Shown in pieces: positions 53,001 to 62,752 of a stretch of DNA of 64,000 nucleotides. Position numbers and translations under genes: made by a program. The stretch covers positions 213,501-277,500 of the forward strand of contig JAQGDQ010000294.1 in assembly GCA_030141605.1 (NCBI GenBank). Reading direction: 5' to 3'. A model generated the notes under the pieces. That model saw nothing but the letters and a program-made list of their open reading frames with translations, was not told the DNA's origin and did not search any database. Each line of letters opens with the position of its first letter. Within the stretch, counting starts at the first letter, position 1. This DNA comes from Tubiluchus corallicola. Taxonomy: Eukaryota > Priapulida > Priapulimorpha > Priapulimorphida > Tubiluchidae.

Positions 53001-56000
53001 CAGACCTTCAGCCCAGCCTTGTATCTTTTGTCCTTGTCAAACTTGTCAGTTTGAACAAACTTATTTTCATTCAGCACAATCTGCTGTTGCAGTATTTTTA
53101 TCTGCTTCTCCTGTTCAGCAATGAGAGCATGTAAAAGCTTATTCTCCACAACATTACTGTCCTCATGTACTGATGTTTCAGTATTTACCTAAAAAAAAAA
53201 CAGACCAACTAATCTTCAATACCGCATTTCACTTGTAGGAAAACGACTACAGCTGCTGTAGAGTAGACAAGCAAATGAGTACTGTATCCTAATATTTTGA
53301 CCAATGGCATGCGTTGATTACTGTTATACATGCAGGCATACTTAACTAATAAAAATTCACTACAGCCGTTATATTCGGTGTAGAAGCACAGATAAACACC
53401 TCATTTTAGTGTAAATACAATCAGCCAATCAAAAATGCTTAAAAATGAGCAATTATACCATTGTTTTAGCAGAACTAAGTAAAAAAGTCTTATCATTGTA
53501 ATATTAAAAAATATTCCACATGTGTGTTGCACGTGTTTGTGAAAGAGAAAATTGAAGTACAGTGCTACTGTAAGATATTGATGTGTTCTACTAAAACTCG
53601 TCAAGCTTTAAGATTAAAATTAAAATTTCAAATTTACCGCAGTGCTCACGCATGAGCTGTAGAACATGTGTAGTTCACCACAAACTAATACATCCGAACT
53701 GAGTGGTGCGACACCTGTTTTTTGTGCAATGCGTTTCCGAAATGCAGATGCTAGTGGATGTCTAACCAGAGAATGGTGAAATGCATGTAACAGCAAAGAA
53801 CTAGTGGCGCAAACGTGAAATTGTATTTGTGCGGTAATAATTCTTTCACGTCATTTTTGAAAAAATTGTATGTTTCTTTCAATATTTTAAAGAGTAGATT
53901 GTTTTGACCTGCAGCTTAAGACTGGGTCCGGTTTTGCTTCAACTTCATGCCTATTCGTGCTGATTAACTTTAATATTAACGTTAGAATTAAATAGCAGAT
54001 TATTTGCAACAGCAACAACAGCAACAATCACTGATACTTCGTTCAGTAATCTTTAAATTTCTATTAAGTTAGAGTGAATTTAGGTTGACGACCAGTGCTG
54101 GGAGCCTACTACATGACAAAACTACATATTATTACAATATATACATTGTTCTATATATATAAATCAGTCAGAGATGAAGAAAATTTGGATAACCCTCCCT
54201 GAGTGATAGTACAATTAGGTATTTGACTCCAGAAAAATGAAACCGATGGATTTTCTGAGTGAGCACTTGTATAGAATTTTCATGAAATCAAACATTTTCA
54301 TATTAATACATAAGAAAATAATAAGAGAGTAAATTTAACGGAACAATGTTTACCGAAACAGATTGTCTTGCAGCTTCTTCCTCTTCGGACCTCTTGGTAC
54401 CAACAATCTTCTGCAGTTCACTTACTTCTCGATGACACCTCTCAGAAAACTCAATTTGTTCAGCAAGCTCCTCTCTGCAAAAAGCCTGCTTTCTTAACCA
54501 GGTTGTAATTAACTTAATAATTCTACACTGTCAGCTGTATTTTTGCCTGATATAAACCTACTTGCAAGTAAGTCAAATTATAAAATTCAACAATGACTTT
54601 TAGTCCACAAGCTTGACGACGTATTGACACCATTTCGGGGCGCAAATTATCCATGACTTTGAAGGTCTATGGTTTACATCAGGGATGTGCAAACTGCGGC
54701 CCGCGGGCCATTTGCAGCCTGCCGAGAGACCTTGTGCGGCCTGCGAAGGGGTTTGTCAACCTAACAAAGGTGCCGGCGATGAATTGAGTCGCAAGTATCA
54801 GGAAGATGTTTCTAGCTAAAGTCCGCACCACGATCGCACAAATAGCAAGAGTAGATCTCGTAGCATTAACCGTTACGAGACTGTTGTCACTCAATGTCAC
54901 TGTCGGACATGGTGAAATTTCATGATACTCACTTGGAATACAAAAAAGCGATGTAAACACAGCAAACTACCATGGAAGTCACCATTGAAGTGGAAACTGT
55001 GCAAGAAATGCCAGAAGCAATCTGACTGGCTGGTAGGACGACCAACCATCCAATCTCTAGGCTTCTATTATCCGGCCGGTGGATCTGGCAGTCGTCTTCT
55101 TGGTCATAGTAGGTAGATCATTTTGACTTGATTATTTTATAATTATCATAAATAACTAAATTAAAATGACCTACCTACTATGACTAAGAAGACGACTGGC
55201 CTGATCTATTTATAAATAGCTTAAAAGCTGGAAAAGTGTAGTCACCACTGACATAGGAGGGGCCCAGATTTTCGTTTCTGTTTAGGTTCGGTAGTACACA
55301 TCTCGATCAGTGGTTGTTTCATCAGGTGTAATGTTCTTAAAGAGTCTTCGCTTAACTCTCTTCACTATTTTTCTCAGGTTGTTTTATATTCCTTCTATAA
55401 GATTTTTCCTATATATAGTGTAATATACTAAGACACAATTCTATATTTGAAATCTTGGCTTTGGCCTGCGTGAGGATCTTTTAATATGGAAGATTGCAAA
55501 AGAACCAGAACCTAGGTCAAAATCCTGAAGAACCCTTTAAGGCGAGTCACTGAACTAACAGAGGTGTCACGGCCAGGTGTGACTTTGTTTACAAACTCCT
55601 TAATGAAGAAAAAAGCCAAAAGTTGATAGCAGACGAAGCCATTAACAAGTTTTCCCATAGTTTATTAATGAAGATCTGCAATGCTTAACTTCATTTATGG
55701 AGCACACACAGCAAGAATTCACATACTATAAGAATAATGATAATCGCATTTTACGAAAAACTTCCGTGAAGGACAATTTTTTCACTTTATATTTGCATGG
55801 AAGGTGGCAGCACCGCTGCTTGTGTTTAAACATTTATAAGATCCTTTACATTGCATCTTTTCTGCAGCAAAAATATGTATTTTACACTCTGTCAGTTTAG
55901 TCATAATTTTAAAAAATAAAAACGACTATCAGACTAAATCTTTATTTGCAAATTTTTTATAAAGTGTTGTGACATCTAGTGTGGTTAATTACAAACTGTT

Positions 56001-56979
56001 CTTAATTGTAATGATCAAGGCTATAGTAACCAACCGTAATCTTTTATTTCTTTCGAGTAAGTCATTAATGGCTGACTGCTTTCGATCGCATTCCTTCACC
56101 AGACGAAGCAAAGTTTGTTGCAAGTCCTTGCCATGATCTGCATCTATTACTATTGCATCTATAAAAAACAAAGTGTGTCAACCTTCCAAGATTTCACTGA
56201 TTCTGTCACTCAGAAAAGAGTCTTTGTAAAAAATTCATTCCTGACAGTGACAACAAAGCGATGACCTCTTTTAAATATATTTGTTACGGATAAGCCTACC
56301 TGAAGTTAAAGGAAGACAACATGATTTTTCATATACCATCCCATACCATCATTTTAACACAATTAAAAATGTTTCTGATTATTAACTAATTATTAACGGC
56401 GGGCGAGCCGAACTATTGATGACATCACAAACTAACATAATTTCCAACAGCAAAAATATTCTACGAGCGTCTTCCATGTGTTTGTGAAAGCGAAAATTGA
56501 AGTGCAATGCTACTGTAAGATATTCCGTGTGTAGTACTAGAACTAGGCATGTTTTAAGATAAAAATTCAAATTTCACATTTACCGCTGTGCTCACACATG
56601 AGCTGTCGAGCGTGTGTAGTTCGTCAGAAACTAACACATCTGAACAGAGAGGTACAGTACCTGTTTTTGTATGTGTTTCCGAAATGCAGGCACTAGTGCC
56701 CATCTAACGAGCGAATGGCAAAATGCATGTAACTGCGAAGAACTAGTGACGCGAATGCGAAGTTGTATATGTGTGGTAATAATTCTTTCATGTAAGTTCA
56801 TTTTAAAGAGTAGATTGTTCTGACCTACAGCTTAAGATTTGGTCCGGTTTTGCTTTAACAAAATACGCACCCAAATTTAAAGTTTTACCTTTTCCAATAT
56901 TTGTCATCTCAATTTTACGAAATCCGTGATGAGTTAGCATCTGATTCAATTCAGACCAGTTTTCTTCTGGAGCTGCCAT
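41042..56979 (-). CDS. CEP70: Centrosomal protein CEP70 orthologue, 13 coding exons
   Basis: Coding exons (transcript order): 56889-56979, 56035-56158, 54354-54474, 53006-53188, 51930-52018, 51254-51440, 50036-50134, 48647-48814, 45386-45553, 44656-44812, 44260-44374, 42835-42905, 41042-41112. All junctions are GT-AG and every phase agrees, giving 547 residues (vertebrate CEP70 about 600). The N-terminus has the CEP70 block NWSELNQMLTHHGF. Exons 2-6 are coiled coil (LLRLVKECDRKQSAINDLLE, EELAEQIEFSERC). The C-terminus carries the TPR-like region (YACLQEVFGIKTLS, ASSSSVAVVNEVAVLVQ, LQEYEELIPNFQKMALDLMD, ending VDQLDQVVNAVRDLK). CEP70 associates with gamma-tubulin at centrosomes and promotes microtubule organisation and ciliogenesis. 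Exon 10's acceptor (GATAAAG) lacks a good pyrimidine tract. Introns are loaded with repeats. The 5' UTR exon is uncertain. Confidence 0.88.
41856..42323. mobile_element. Pogo/Tigger-like MITE in last CEP70 intron
   Basis: The left end CAGTCAACCTCGGGTATAAG and right end inverted (TTATATCCAAGGTTGACTG) are flanked by TA on both sides. Degenerate internal copies of CTCGNNTATAAGGGAC recur. Tigger-type termini of this form are widespread in animals. No transposase is present. Confidence 0.85.
42629..42702 (+). repeat. (GAT)n microsatellite
   Basis: Interrupted GAT triplets in the last CEP70 intron. Confidence 0.95.
43026..43726. repeat. 102-bp tandem array, about 7 copies, in CEP70 intron 11
   Basis: The unit runs from AGTTAGTACAGTATGTAAGC to GACTGAATGA. 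Copies differ by a few substitutions and one single-base deletion in a T run. Because 102 is divisible by three it gives a spurious 34-residue periodic frame on the minus strand. It merges directly into the 66-bp array. Confidence 0.97.
43770..44275. repeat. 66-bp tandem array spanning the CEP70 exon-11 donor
   Basis: About eight nearly identical units contain GGTGTCAGTGTTGGAAATGA, ACAGCACACCTGTCTATG and TTATCAAAACATAAGAATGA. On the minus strand each unit contains AACATAGACAG|GTGTGCTG, the same sequence as the real end of CEP70 exon 11 (44260). Copy number and identity suggest recent expansion. Confidence 0.97.
45605..45965 (-). repeat. Dispersed repeat family R2, copy 2 (in CEP70 intron)
   Basis: Reverse-complement partner of 30650-30985, with ATATACATTTTCTTGCCTAT and GAGCTCTACGTCATATGACA blocks. 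Confidence 0.65.
46767..47658. mobile_element. TA-target MITE, partner of 34399-35509
   Basis: The left end CAGGGGGCGCCGCTTATTAG and right end CTATTAAGTGGCACCTACTG are flanked by TA. The 34399-35509 element is the same family in opposite orientation. In this copy the subterminal motif is not amplified. Inside CEP70 intron 8. Confidence 0.8.
48247..48631 (-). mobile_element. Mariner-type MITE ending beside the CEP70 exon-8 donor
   Basis: Inverted termini CAGTGTTCCCTCATTTATCG and TTACTTTGCGG...(GAGGGAACACTG), flanked by TA. 385 bp. The right terminus lies at intron position +16 from the exon-8 donor at 48646. The family also occurs, truncated, at 38084-38214. Confidence 0.88.
48960..49460 (+). 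pseudogene. 3' end of a LINE (RT C-terminal zinc-knuckle region)
   Basis: The frame RRMRVGFSQL...PTCRCSAPFETISHFLISCPSYHQARDILL matches the terminal CxC...H....C segment of jockey/CR1-like LINE polyproteins. It is 5'-truncated, has a stop at 49234, and ends in AATAAAACTACACTC at about 49460. It is inserted in CEP70 intron 7 in the opposite sense to the gene. Confidence 0.75.
49467..49938 (+). mobile_element. Pogo/mariner-like composite MITE, copy 2
   Basis: Begins CACTCAAATCTCGATGTGCC and ends AACCGAGATATGAGAG between TA dinucleotides. Inverse orientation of 5402-5816. It contains the same internal fragment of the CAGTAGG family (TAGACTCACGGTAAAGTAGA). Confidence 0.65.
50283..50970 (+). repeat. 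57-bp minisatellite, about 12 copies, in CEP70 intron 7 (exon 6-7 side)
   Basis: The unit is ACAATGGGTGAGTTTCATCA, CTTCCCCTTCAATTCACTTT and GATTACATGGACACAGA. Divisible by three, hence a spurious 19-residue periodic plus-strand frame. It lies between coding exons 50036-50134 and 51254-51440. Confidence 0.97.
50998..51087. repeat. Perfect 90-bp palindrome (44-bp arms, 2-nt centre)
   Basis: Positions 50998-51041 and 51044-51087 are exact reverse complements, separated only by CC. Arms start CTGCTACTGTATGAGCACAG. It lies 28 bp after the 57-bp array within the same intron. Confidence 0.97.
51441..51845. repeat. 20-bp minisatellite filling CEP70 intron 5
   Basis: About 20 units of AAAAGTTCGGTTTTCCGTAT, with C/G and A/T variants. 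It makes up most of a 489-bp intron and runs up to the exon-6 acceptor, whose CCGAACTTTTTTTAG is itself a modified unit. On the minus strand the units have no stop codon in any frame, so a 228-codon open frame spans the array and exon 6. Confidence 0.95.
52079..52520. mobile_element. Possible MITE end with 3 internal tandem units
   Basis: CAGGGTTACACTGAGGC at 52079 resembles termini of short MITEs, but no matching right end was found. Three tandem copies of about 62-66 bp (GCGAATGTTGCACRACATGT, GCGACTTCAGCAACA) occupy about 52258-52445. In CEP70 intron 4. Confidence 0.45.
53505..53943 (+). repeat. Dispersed repeat family R3, copy 1 (CEP70 intron)
   Basis: Direct-orientation match to 56440-56863 over about 430 bp: GTGTTTGTGAAAG, GCTACTGTAAGATATT, GTAATAATTCTTTCA and TCCGGTTTTGCTT blocks in the same order. 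Confidence 0.75.
54680..54905 (+). mobile_element. hAT-like element terminal fragment
   Basis: CAGGGATGTGCAAACTGCGG followed by CCCGCGGGCC and repeated GCGGCCTGC motifs is a typical hAT terminus found in many animals. The opposite terminus was not found, so the fragment length is uncertain. Confidence 0.55.
55082..55206. repeat. Imperfect hairpin, about 57-bp arms
   Basis: Arms at about 55082-55138 and 55148-55206 are inverted copies with roughly 85% identity. Core CAGTCGTCTTCTTNGTCATA is followed by GTAGGTAG. AT-rich loop of under 15 bp. In CEP70 intron 2. Confidence 0.85.
56440..56863 (+). repeat. Dispersed repeat family R3, copy 2 (CEP70 intron 1)
   Basis: Partner of 53505-53943. Its right end lies about 25 bp from the exon-1 donor at 56888. 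Confidence 0.75.
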
Positions 56980-56991
56980 TCTCTGACGTTT

Positions 56992-58639
56992 CTGTTACTA
57001 CTGCATCCGCAATGAAGTTTACATTTTATGCTGCTATCTACTCAGATAAACGCATTGACTGCACGCTAAAAAAATATATGTGGTGAGGATCCTAAATCAT
57101 GTTGTACAAACTGTCTGATCCAATCCTAAATAAATTATGTTTAAACTAAAAAAAATACACTCAGTAAGCAATAGGCAGAAAAGCCAGAGACAATTTATAA
57201 ATAACTATGGAAGTTTTTGCTGAATAAAAGTGGTTTATTTAGGATATTGCAGCAATGATCAAGCTGAAATAACAAGAACAAAATAATTATATATATGTGC
57301 TTGCAAACCAAACCCGTCCATAAGTCGGCATAGTTAAAACTACGTTATGATGCTTCAAAGTAGAATGCACCAAAAATTTGGTCAAATGTCGATTTTTTAT
57401 TTTTTATGAAAACAAATGCTAAATATATTGGACTTTTATATTCTAGCATCACATTATCAGGAAAATGTCCAAAAAATACTAAAAATATAATTTTATAACT
57501 CCTTACCCACATTTCTGTCTAGTAGCCAGTAATGCAATTGTAAAAAAACTTGTATTTTCTAACTCCGATTGTAGCTTGTGGCCGCAGCCATTTTGCTTCA
57601 GGTTTTTTTCTGCTGACAAGGCCAGATCTTCAGCAGAAAGAGCCATCTACTGGATTTAAACATAACTTCAACGTGCTCTTGTAAAATCCACAACAACTGC
57701 ACTTTGCACGGTTGCTAAGTGTTTTGTAGAGACGCAACAAAAAAACAATGGCTGACTTTAACAGCATTTTTCCCAAGATTACGTTTATCAGGTCGTAGCC
57801 TGCATCTCAACTTCAACGTGGATTGTCTCAACTTAGAAATAACATAGAGTGATGACCTTGGTATCAAAATGATCCTCATGAAATGGAGATTCAGGACGTG
57901 TGAATAACCAGAAAAGCTTAATTGCCAACTTATGGATGATTCTGCTATGCAAGCACACAAATAATATTACCATAACGTAAGTGCAAATCTGAAGGTGTCG
58001 AATTAGAGTTATTTAAGAAATGTTCCTTTAATTACAAAAGTAGAACCGCAAATAAAATACCATTGTAAGTGTTAAATATCTGCTTGACACCGAATTAAGT
58101 TCTTATCGTTAAAATGTGTTAAATACTGCCTTCCGGCAAACAACAATACGGGTACTCTTCACATGCTGAAATCTCTCTAATTTAAACATATATTGAACTG
58201 AAAACCTGTTAATGCATTCCTCTTCGCTTTCTCAGGGTTTCATTTCAGTTTTCTTCCACTGAATCCTCCACAGCCCCGGAGTAAACAAAAAATTACGTCA
58301 ATGCCAATTTGGCTTAACCATGGTTCCCACAGAATTTTAAAACAAATTTCTCTGACTTTTCCCTGACCAAATATTGATTTTTCCAGACAATGGTATACAA
58401 AAATTGCATTACCAGTATAAGTATTCAAACATTTTTGCGCATGGACATTCATACATATACTGATACATGTGTCGGCCAATCATTACTTTTGGAACAGAAA
58501 TTGAAACTGGGAGCCTGCCATAGCATGACCCTACTGTATATGTCTGAATCACTTACATACAGGCACCTGAGTCCCACAAACTCAACTTACCAAACCAAAG
58601 ATAGAAATTTAAAAATGCACTTTAGCTAGAAGTGCCAAT
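56992..58639. other. CEP70 upstream region, repeat-derived
   Basis: A splice acceptor (GTAGTAACAG, exon from 56991) precedes the CEP70 start codon by 12 nt, so transcription begins further upstream. TTTTCCCTGAC motifs near 58355 recur near 59145, as in a common dispersed repeat. No coding exon was seen. Confidence 0.35.
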
Positions 58640-59013
58640 AGCATCAATGCATTTAAGTCATGATTTAAAAAATAATTATTAGAAACACTGTAGCCTGTAA
58701 ACTGGTATAAACATGTTTTTCTTTTTAGCTCTTACTGCAGATGTTTTACTATAGTTTACTAATGTGTTTATCTGTATTTATATTATGTATAATTTGTATA
58801 TTTTGCTTTACCAATTTTGTATCAATTGTTTTTAAACTGTGTAATTTCTAAATCAGATTTTATGTCCCGGTATTTTTAATGCTCCCAGGGTTGCAAATGT
58901 TTTGTAATGCTTTTGTCTTTATTTTATTTTGTGGACCACTTTGGAAATAACTAATAGTATTGTAATTGTTGGTTAAAGTGTTATCCATGTTAAATAAAGA
59001 ATTAATAATAATA
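58640..59013 (+). mobile_element. Possible LINE 3' tail ending in (TAA)n
   Basis: A T-rich, stop-dense segment ends GTTAAATAAAGAATTAATAATAATAATA, resembling the 3' UTR and simple tail of CR1/I-like LINEs. No coding sequence remains, so this is weak. Confidence 0.3.
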
Positions 59014-59582
59014 ATAGCAAAATTTTATTTGAACACAAATCGTTGAAAAATATGTTTGGAAAAATATCGGTTCACTGTGATTATTTTTACAACCTTTTCC
59101 AAATCCCATGACATTTCGCCCCATTTTCATTATTTTCCCTGACGTTTTAACAATTATCTTTTATAAAATCCTGTTACGTGACTTTTAATTATTGTGGTTT
59201 TTGTTAACATATTAAAAACACCCATCAATAAATTCATTATGAGTTTATGATATTAATACTAGGAATGTCACCCAAACGAAAATATACTAATAAAATTGGA
59301 TCTACCTTATCTATTATTACGATCTACAAGCTTGTAAGCTTAGTTGACATTACATGACTATCTATATCTAATGCATCATGCATCGCAAATTTGTAATCCA
59401 CAGTTGCACGGCATTAAAGATAGGTAAATCAATATCAAATTAAAGAACATCCAGAAATAGTACCTCTCAAAAATAACCATATAACTACAATGAGCTCAGA
59501 AGATGGCTGAACTTTAAGTTTTGAAAGGTGAATAATGAAAGAAAAGGAAAATGGGAGTGACATTATAGTTTTTTATATTTAC

Positions 59583-59642
59583 CGCTTAACAATAATTCTC
59601 AAAGCGTTTTCTTCCATGTTGTATCTGTTTCATGCGCCACGA
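59583..59642 (-). other. Candidate CEP70 5' UTR exon
   Basis: Minus strand TTTTTAATTTTCAG acceptor and AAGCG|GTAAAT donor bound 60 nt. It contains an ATG whose frame, if spliced to 56991, would end by overlapping the CEP70 start, i.e. an upstream ORF. Splice signals only; unproven. Confidence 0.22.
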
Positions 59643-60068
59643 CTGAAAATTAAAAATAAAGCGCACCAAAAAAGACGCCCAGCGAAGGAATTTGCAAGGT
59701 CTCGGACATAAAACATTGACTGTTAATAATTATTATAAAAGAACTAAAAACAGCACGTTTGAAATTAAATCAATAAAATTATTTTGCAAAAAATCATCTC
59801 ATTTTTTCGAACAGGTGTGGTACGTGCAACATACATTCGGGCTCATTTACTAATGTCGAGTGTCAGATTTCAAATTGTGACTGACTATGAGCTGTGTTGC
59901 TTACAGGTCCAGCACAGAGTCAGTTCTTTCAACGTTAATCAGCAAGGGAACTATAATGCGTGGAACAAATTCATTTGGAGAGTACTGAAGAAATGTTACC
60001 GTCATATTATAAGCCACGGCGTAGGTGTCACATGGTCGCATGATAGGAAGATGGCTCAGTGCAACCCT

Positions 60069-60181
<113 letters not shown>

Positions 60182-60876
60182 TAAATAAAGTTTACTGCAA
60201 TTTATGCATGTAGTTTACTTGTATACTGATACAAGAAAACTTCCATCATAATTATGACAGTTATTGCTATTATTGAAAGAAACAACTTTTATTAAAAAGC
60301 TTTAAAACATAAAGATTAATACAATGCAAAAAAGGATAAATTGGAATCTATTAAGTATTAATAGAAAAACGTTTATCTATATACCCTAGCAAGCCTTTTA
60401 TATTATGCAAAGTAGCTCAACTTTTTAACTTTGCTTCCAAACTATAGTTTTACTGTATACCCTTAATTTTCTCTATAGTTCTGTATTTTAGTTCTGTTTT
60501 GCTGCTTCCATCTTTGGCTTTGACGTGAATACATTATATTAATGACGTGAATTAATCATATTCATGTAATGTAGAGTTCGCTTATAGCCTTATACAAACT
60601 TGTTGCTGTTGTATACTTTATTAAACTGAAGATAACTGCTACGATCAAACCGTTTGTCAAGTTTTTACTTTACACTGAATCTTAGACTTAGCATGCAATA
60701 TGCAGAGACCTATTGGTTTTTCTATTGAAAGCCCCATCTTTGAAAAAAAATCTTTGTTTACTTCTTCTGCAGGATAACAATTGCAGCAGATATTGCGCCA
60801 CCAGCAGTGCAACTGATGCCATGAACGCTGTGATATCCAAACAGTCTTACACATCGCGACTTTTGGTGGAGAGGAG

Positions 60877-60885
60877 TATAAAAGG
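60877..60885 (+). promoter_or_regulatory. TATA box
   Basis: TATAAAAGG is a consensus-grade TATA box in an otherwise ordinary sequence. It is 49 nt upstream of the ATG at 60926, which leaves room for an RNA start near 60907-60912 and a leader of about 15-20 nt. Confidence 0.45.
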
Positions 60886-60925
60886 CGAGGCAAGTGCATA
60901 GATTCTTCGGTTCGAGTCAATAACG

Positions 60926-61045
60926 ATGACGAGAATGATAACGAACAAGACCACTGCCATAGCTGCCGTTTTATTGTTAACTACAGTTTTGTTGCACTCT
61001 AAAATGAAAGAAACCTGCCCTCAAGACAGGCAAACACAACAGTAA
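60926..61045 (+). CDS. Candidate short secreted or membrane peptide (39 aa)
   Basis: ATG downstream of a strong TATA box opens a 39-residue frame: MTRMITNKTT, then a hydrophobic core AIAAVLLLTTVLL, then a polar tail with one Cys. The shape is that of a signal peptide or signal anchor with a brief mature part. The tail ends CAACA|GTAATC before the TAA, so this may be only the first exon of a longer gene continuing to the right. No homologue is recognised and the hydrophobic pattern could be chance. Confidence 0.3.
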   Translation: MTRMITNKTTAIAAVLLLTTVLLHSKMKETCPQDRQTQQ

Positions 61046-62752
61046 TCAAGTAAAAAACGAGAAACTGGTATGTCACTAGCTTGTCAGTATCACTGCTGAA
61101 CCAATGGTTTGCCCTGAATTATGAATCTGCCCCCATCTTGATCACCATTTATCGCTATCGTGTCCGGGTTTTTGAAAAACTTTGAATGCGCATTGTTTGC
61201 CTGATACTGAGTAGATGACAGCGTTTTGCTGCTTACCAAACACTGGTCTGGGGGGGGGGGGGTAAAAATTACCCCCAGACCGGTTTTTTGCATTTTACCC
61301 TTTCTCCATACGTATCCCAGGAAACCTTTTCTATGACTTTTTCTATATATGTTTTGTGCACAAAATACTTTCAGTTATTTATTATAGGCGCATTGTCTCA
61401 CCACGAAATAAAAGTGAAAATGCAATATGTCGATTTTTTAAAATTGTCGAAACTTTACTTCGCTTGTCTATACATTAAACAGGCGATGTATCTAATAAAA
61501 CAAAATGTCAGTTACTCAAATTACTCCACCTAAAAGAAGAAAGTAGTAGACAATAAATTCAAAATAACAACGATTTTTGCACACGCGCTAGCGTTGTCGG
61601 TTGTCTACAGTTATTCCAGCATAGATAAGGGAACGTAACTAAGTGAATTTAAATTCCGTATTACTAGTAAGTCACATGTCTTTAAGCAGAGGTATAATGT
61701 ATCCTATGGTGGTCAGCATAACCACAAATTATGCTGTTGCTGTTTACTAATGAAACACGGCAGTTTATCAATTTACGAATTATGCTGGGGGTAATTCCCC
61801 CCCCCTTTGTTACCAAAATCAGTTGCAAAAAATCGTGACCCTATAAGTGCAATCCATCCAGCAATAAAATACATTCTCGCGATGTCCTCAGCTTTACCAA
61901 ATCTTCTCACACCAACCTTAAATTTTGATATTTACGTAATTCTTTAAAAAAAATTAATGACAAATATAACAAAGGCAGTTGGTACTCAAGACTATTTATT
62001 TCAAATCCACAACGACCGTTAATAAACAAAGTTTCAGCTACTGTACTTAAAATGTGTGGCAAATAAAAGTATTAAAATGATCAATAATTCAAAAGTTAAG
62101 GCAAAACTCTGCACAAAGACAGCAATCAAACTTCTATCATGATGACACTGACAGTTGTCTAACGTCTATCAATAAATCTGGCAAATATTCTTGGTTGCGG
62201 TAAATCAGGAATGAAAACTGATCAGTTTCAGTCGTAGCAGGATTACAGAAAATTACAAAAAATAAACCCGGGGATAATCGTTGAGGCTTAAACAGTCCTT
62301 CTCAAATTGGACGCTTAAAAAACAAGAAATACCACAATAAATACAAAATTAATTGTTTTAATGGAAATCCCCAGTTGCTATATATGCACAGTCTAAGTTG
62401 TGACAGTAAAACTATAAGACAAACCTATGTTTTCAACGCAATGTGGAATGAATGCAGTCACAGAAGTCATGCTAATGTCTAATAATTTCAGAACGACGAT
62501 GAAAAACACTCTCTACTGTATGTATACCTTAGCATAAATATAAAAACACAAGCATAAACTCCTCTTTACCGCTTATCATGGTAAAAATATGCTTAATACT
62601 GATAAGGCTAACAGAAGATCACCCCGTTTTCCCGCCTTACAATCAGTTATTTACATTGTTAAGTCGACTGTTGCAGGTGAGGGTTTTCATTGAAGAAAAA
62701 CGAAGCCATCACACAACTCATACATAGCAGAAATGTCTGCTTCTCACACAGG
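61046..62752. other. Intergenic sequence with poly-G hairpin
   Basis: A run of 13 G at 61250-61262 forms an inverted repeat GGTCTGGGGG...CCCCCAGACC (61245-61281). The motif AATTACCCCCAG (about 61268) and its inverse CTGGGGGTAATT (about 61783) may bracket a short element. No coding exon was recognised. Confidence 0.35.

Noticed and set aside
58240-58629. 79-codon frames on both strands
   Set aside because: No splice signals or family motifs, and the sequence includes repeat motifs (TTTTCCCTGAC) that recur nearby.
60773-60900. Plus-strand exon DNNCSRYCATSS... after a good acceptor
   Set aside because: The open frame is only about 40 codons, overlaps the TATA box and matches no family. An upstream partner exon was not found.
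60905-60920. GGTTCGAGTC as a tRNA or Pol III B-box
   Set aside because: There is no A-box at the right distance and no acceptor stem. It lies between a Pol II TATA box and an ATG.
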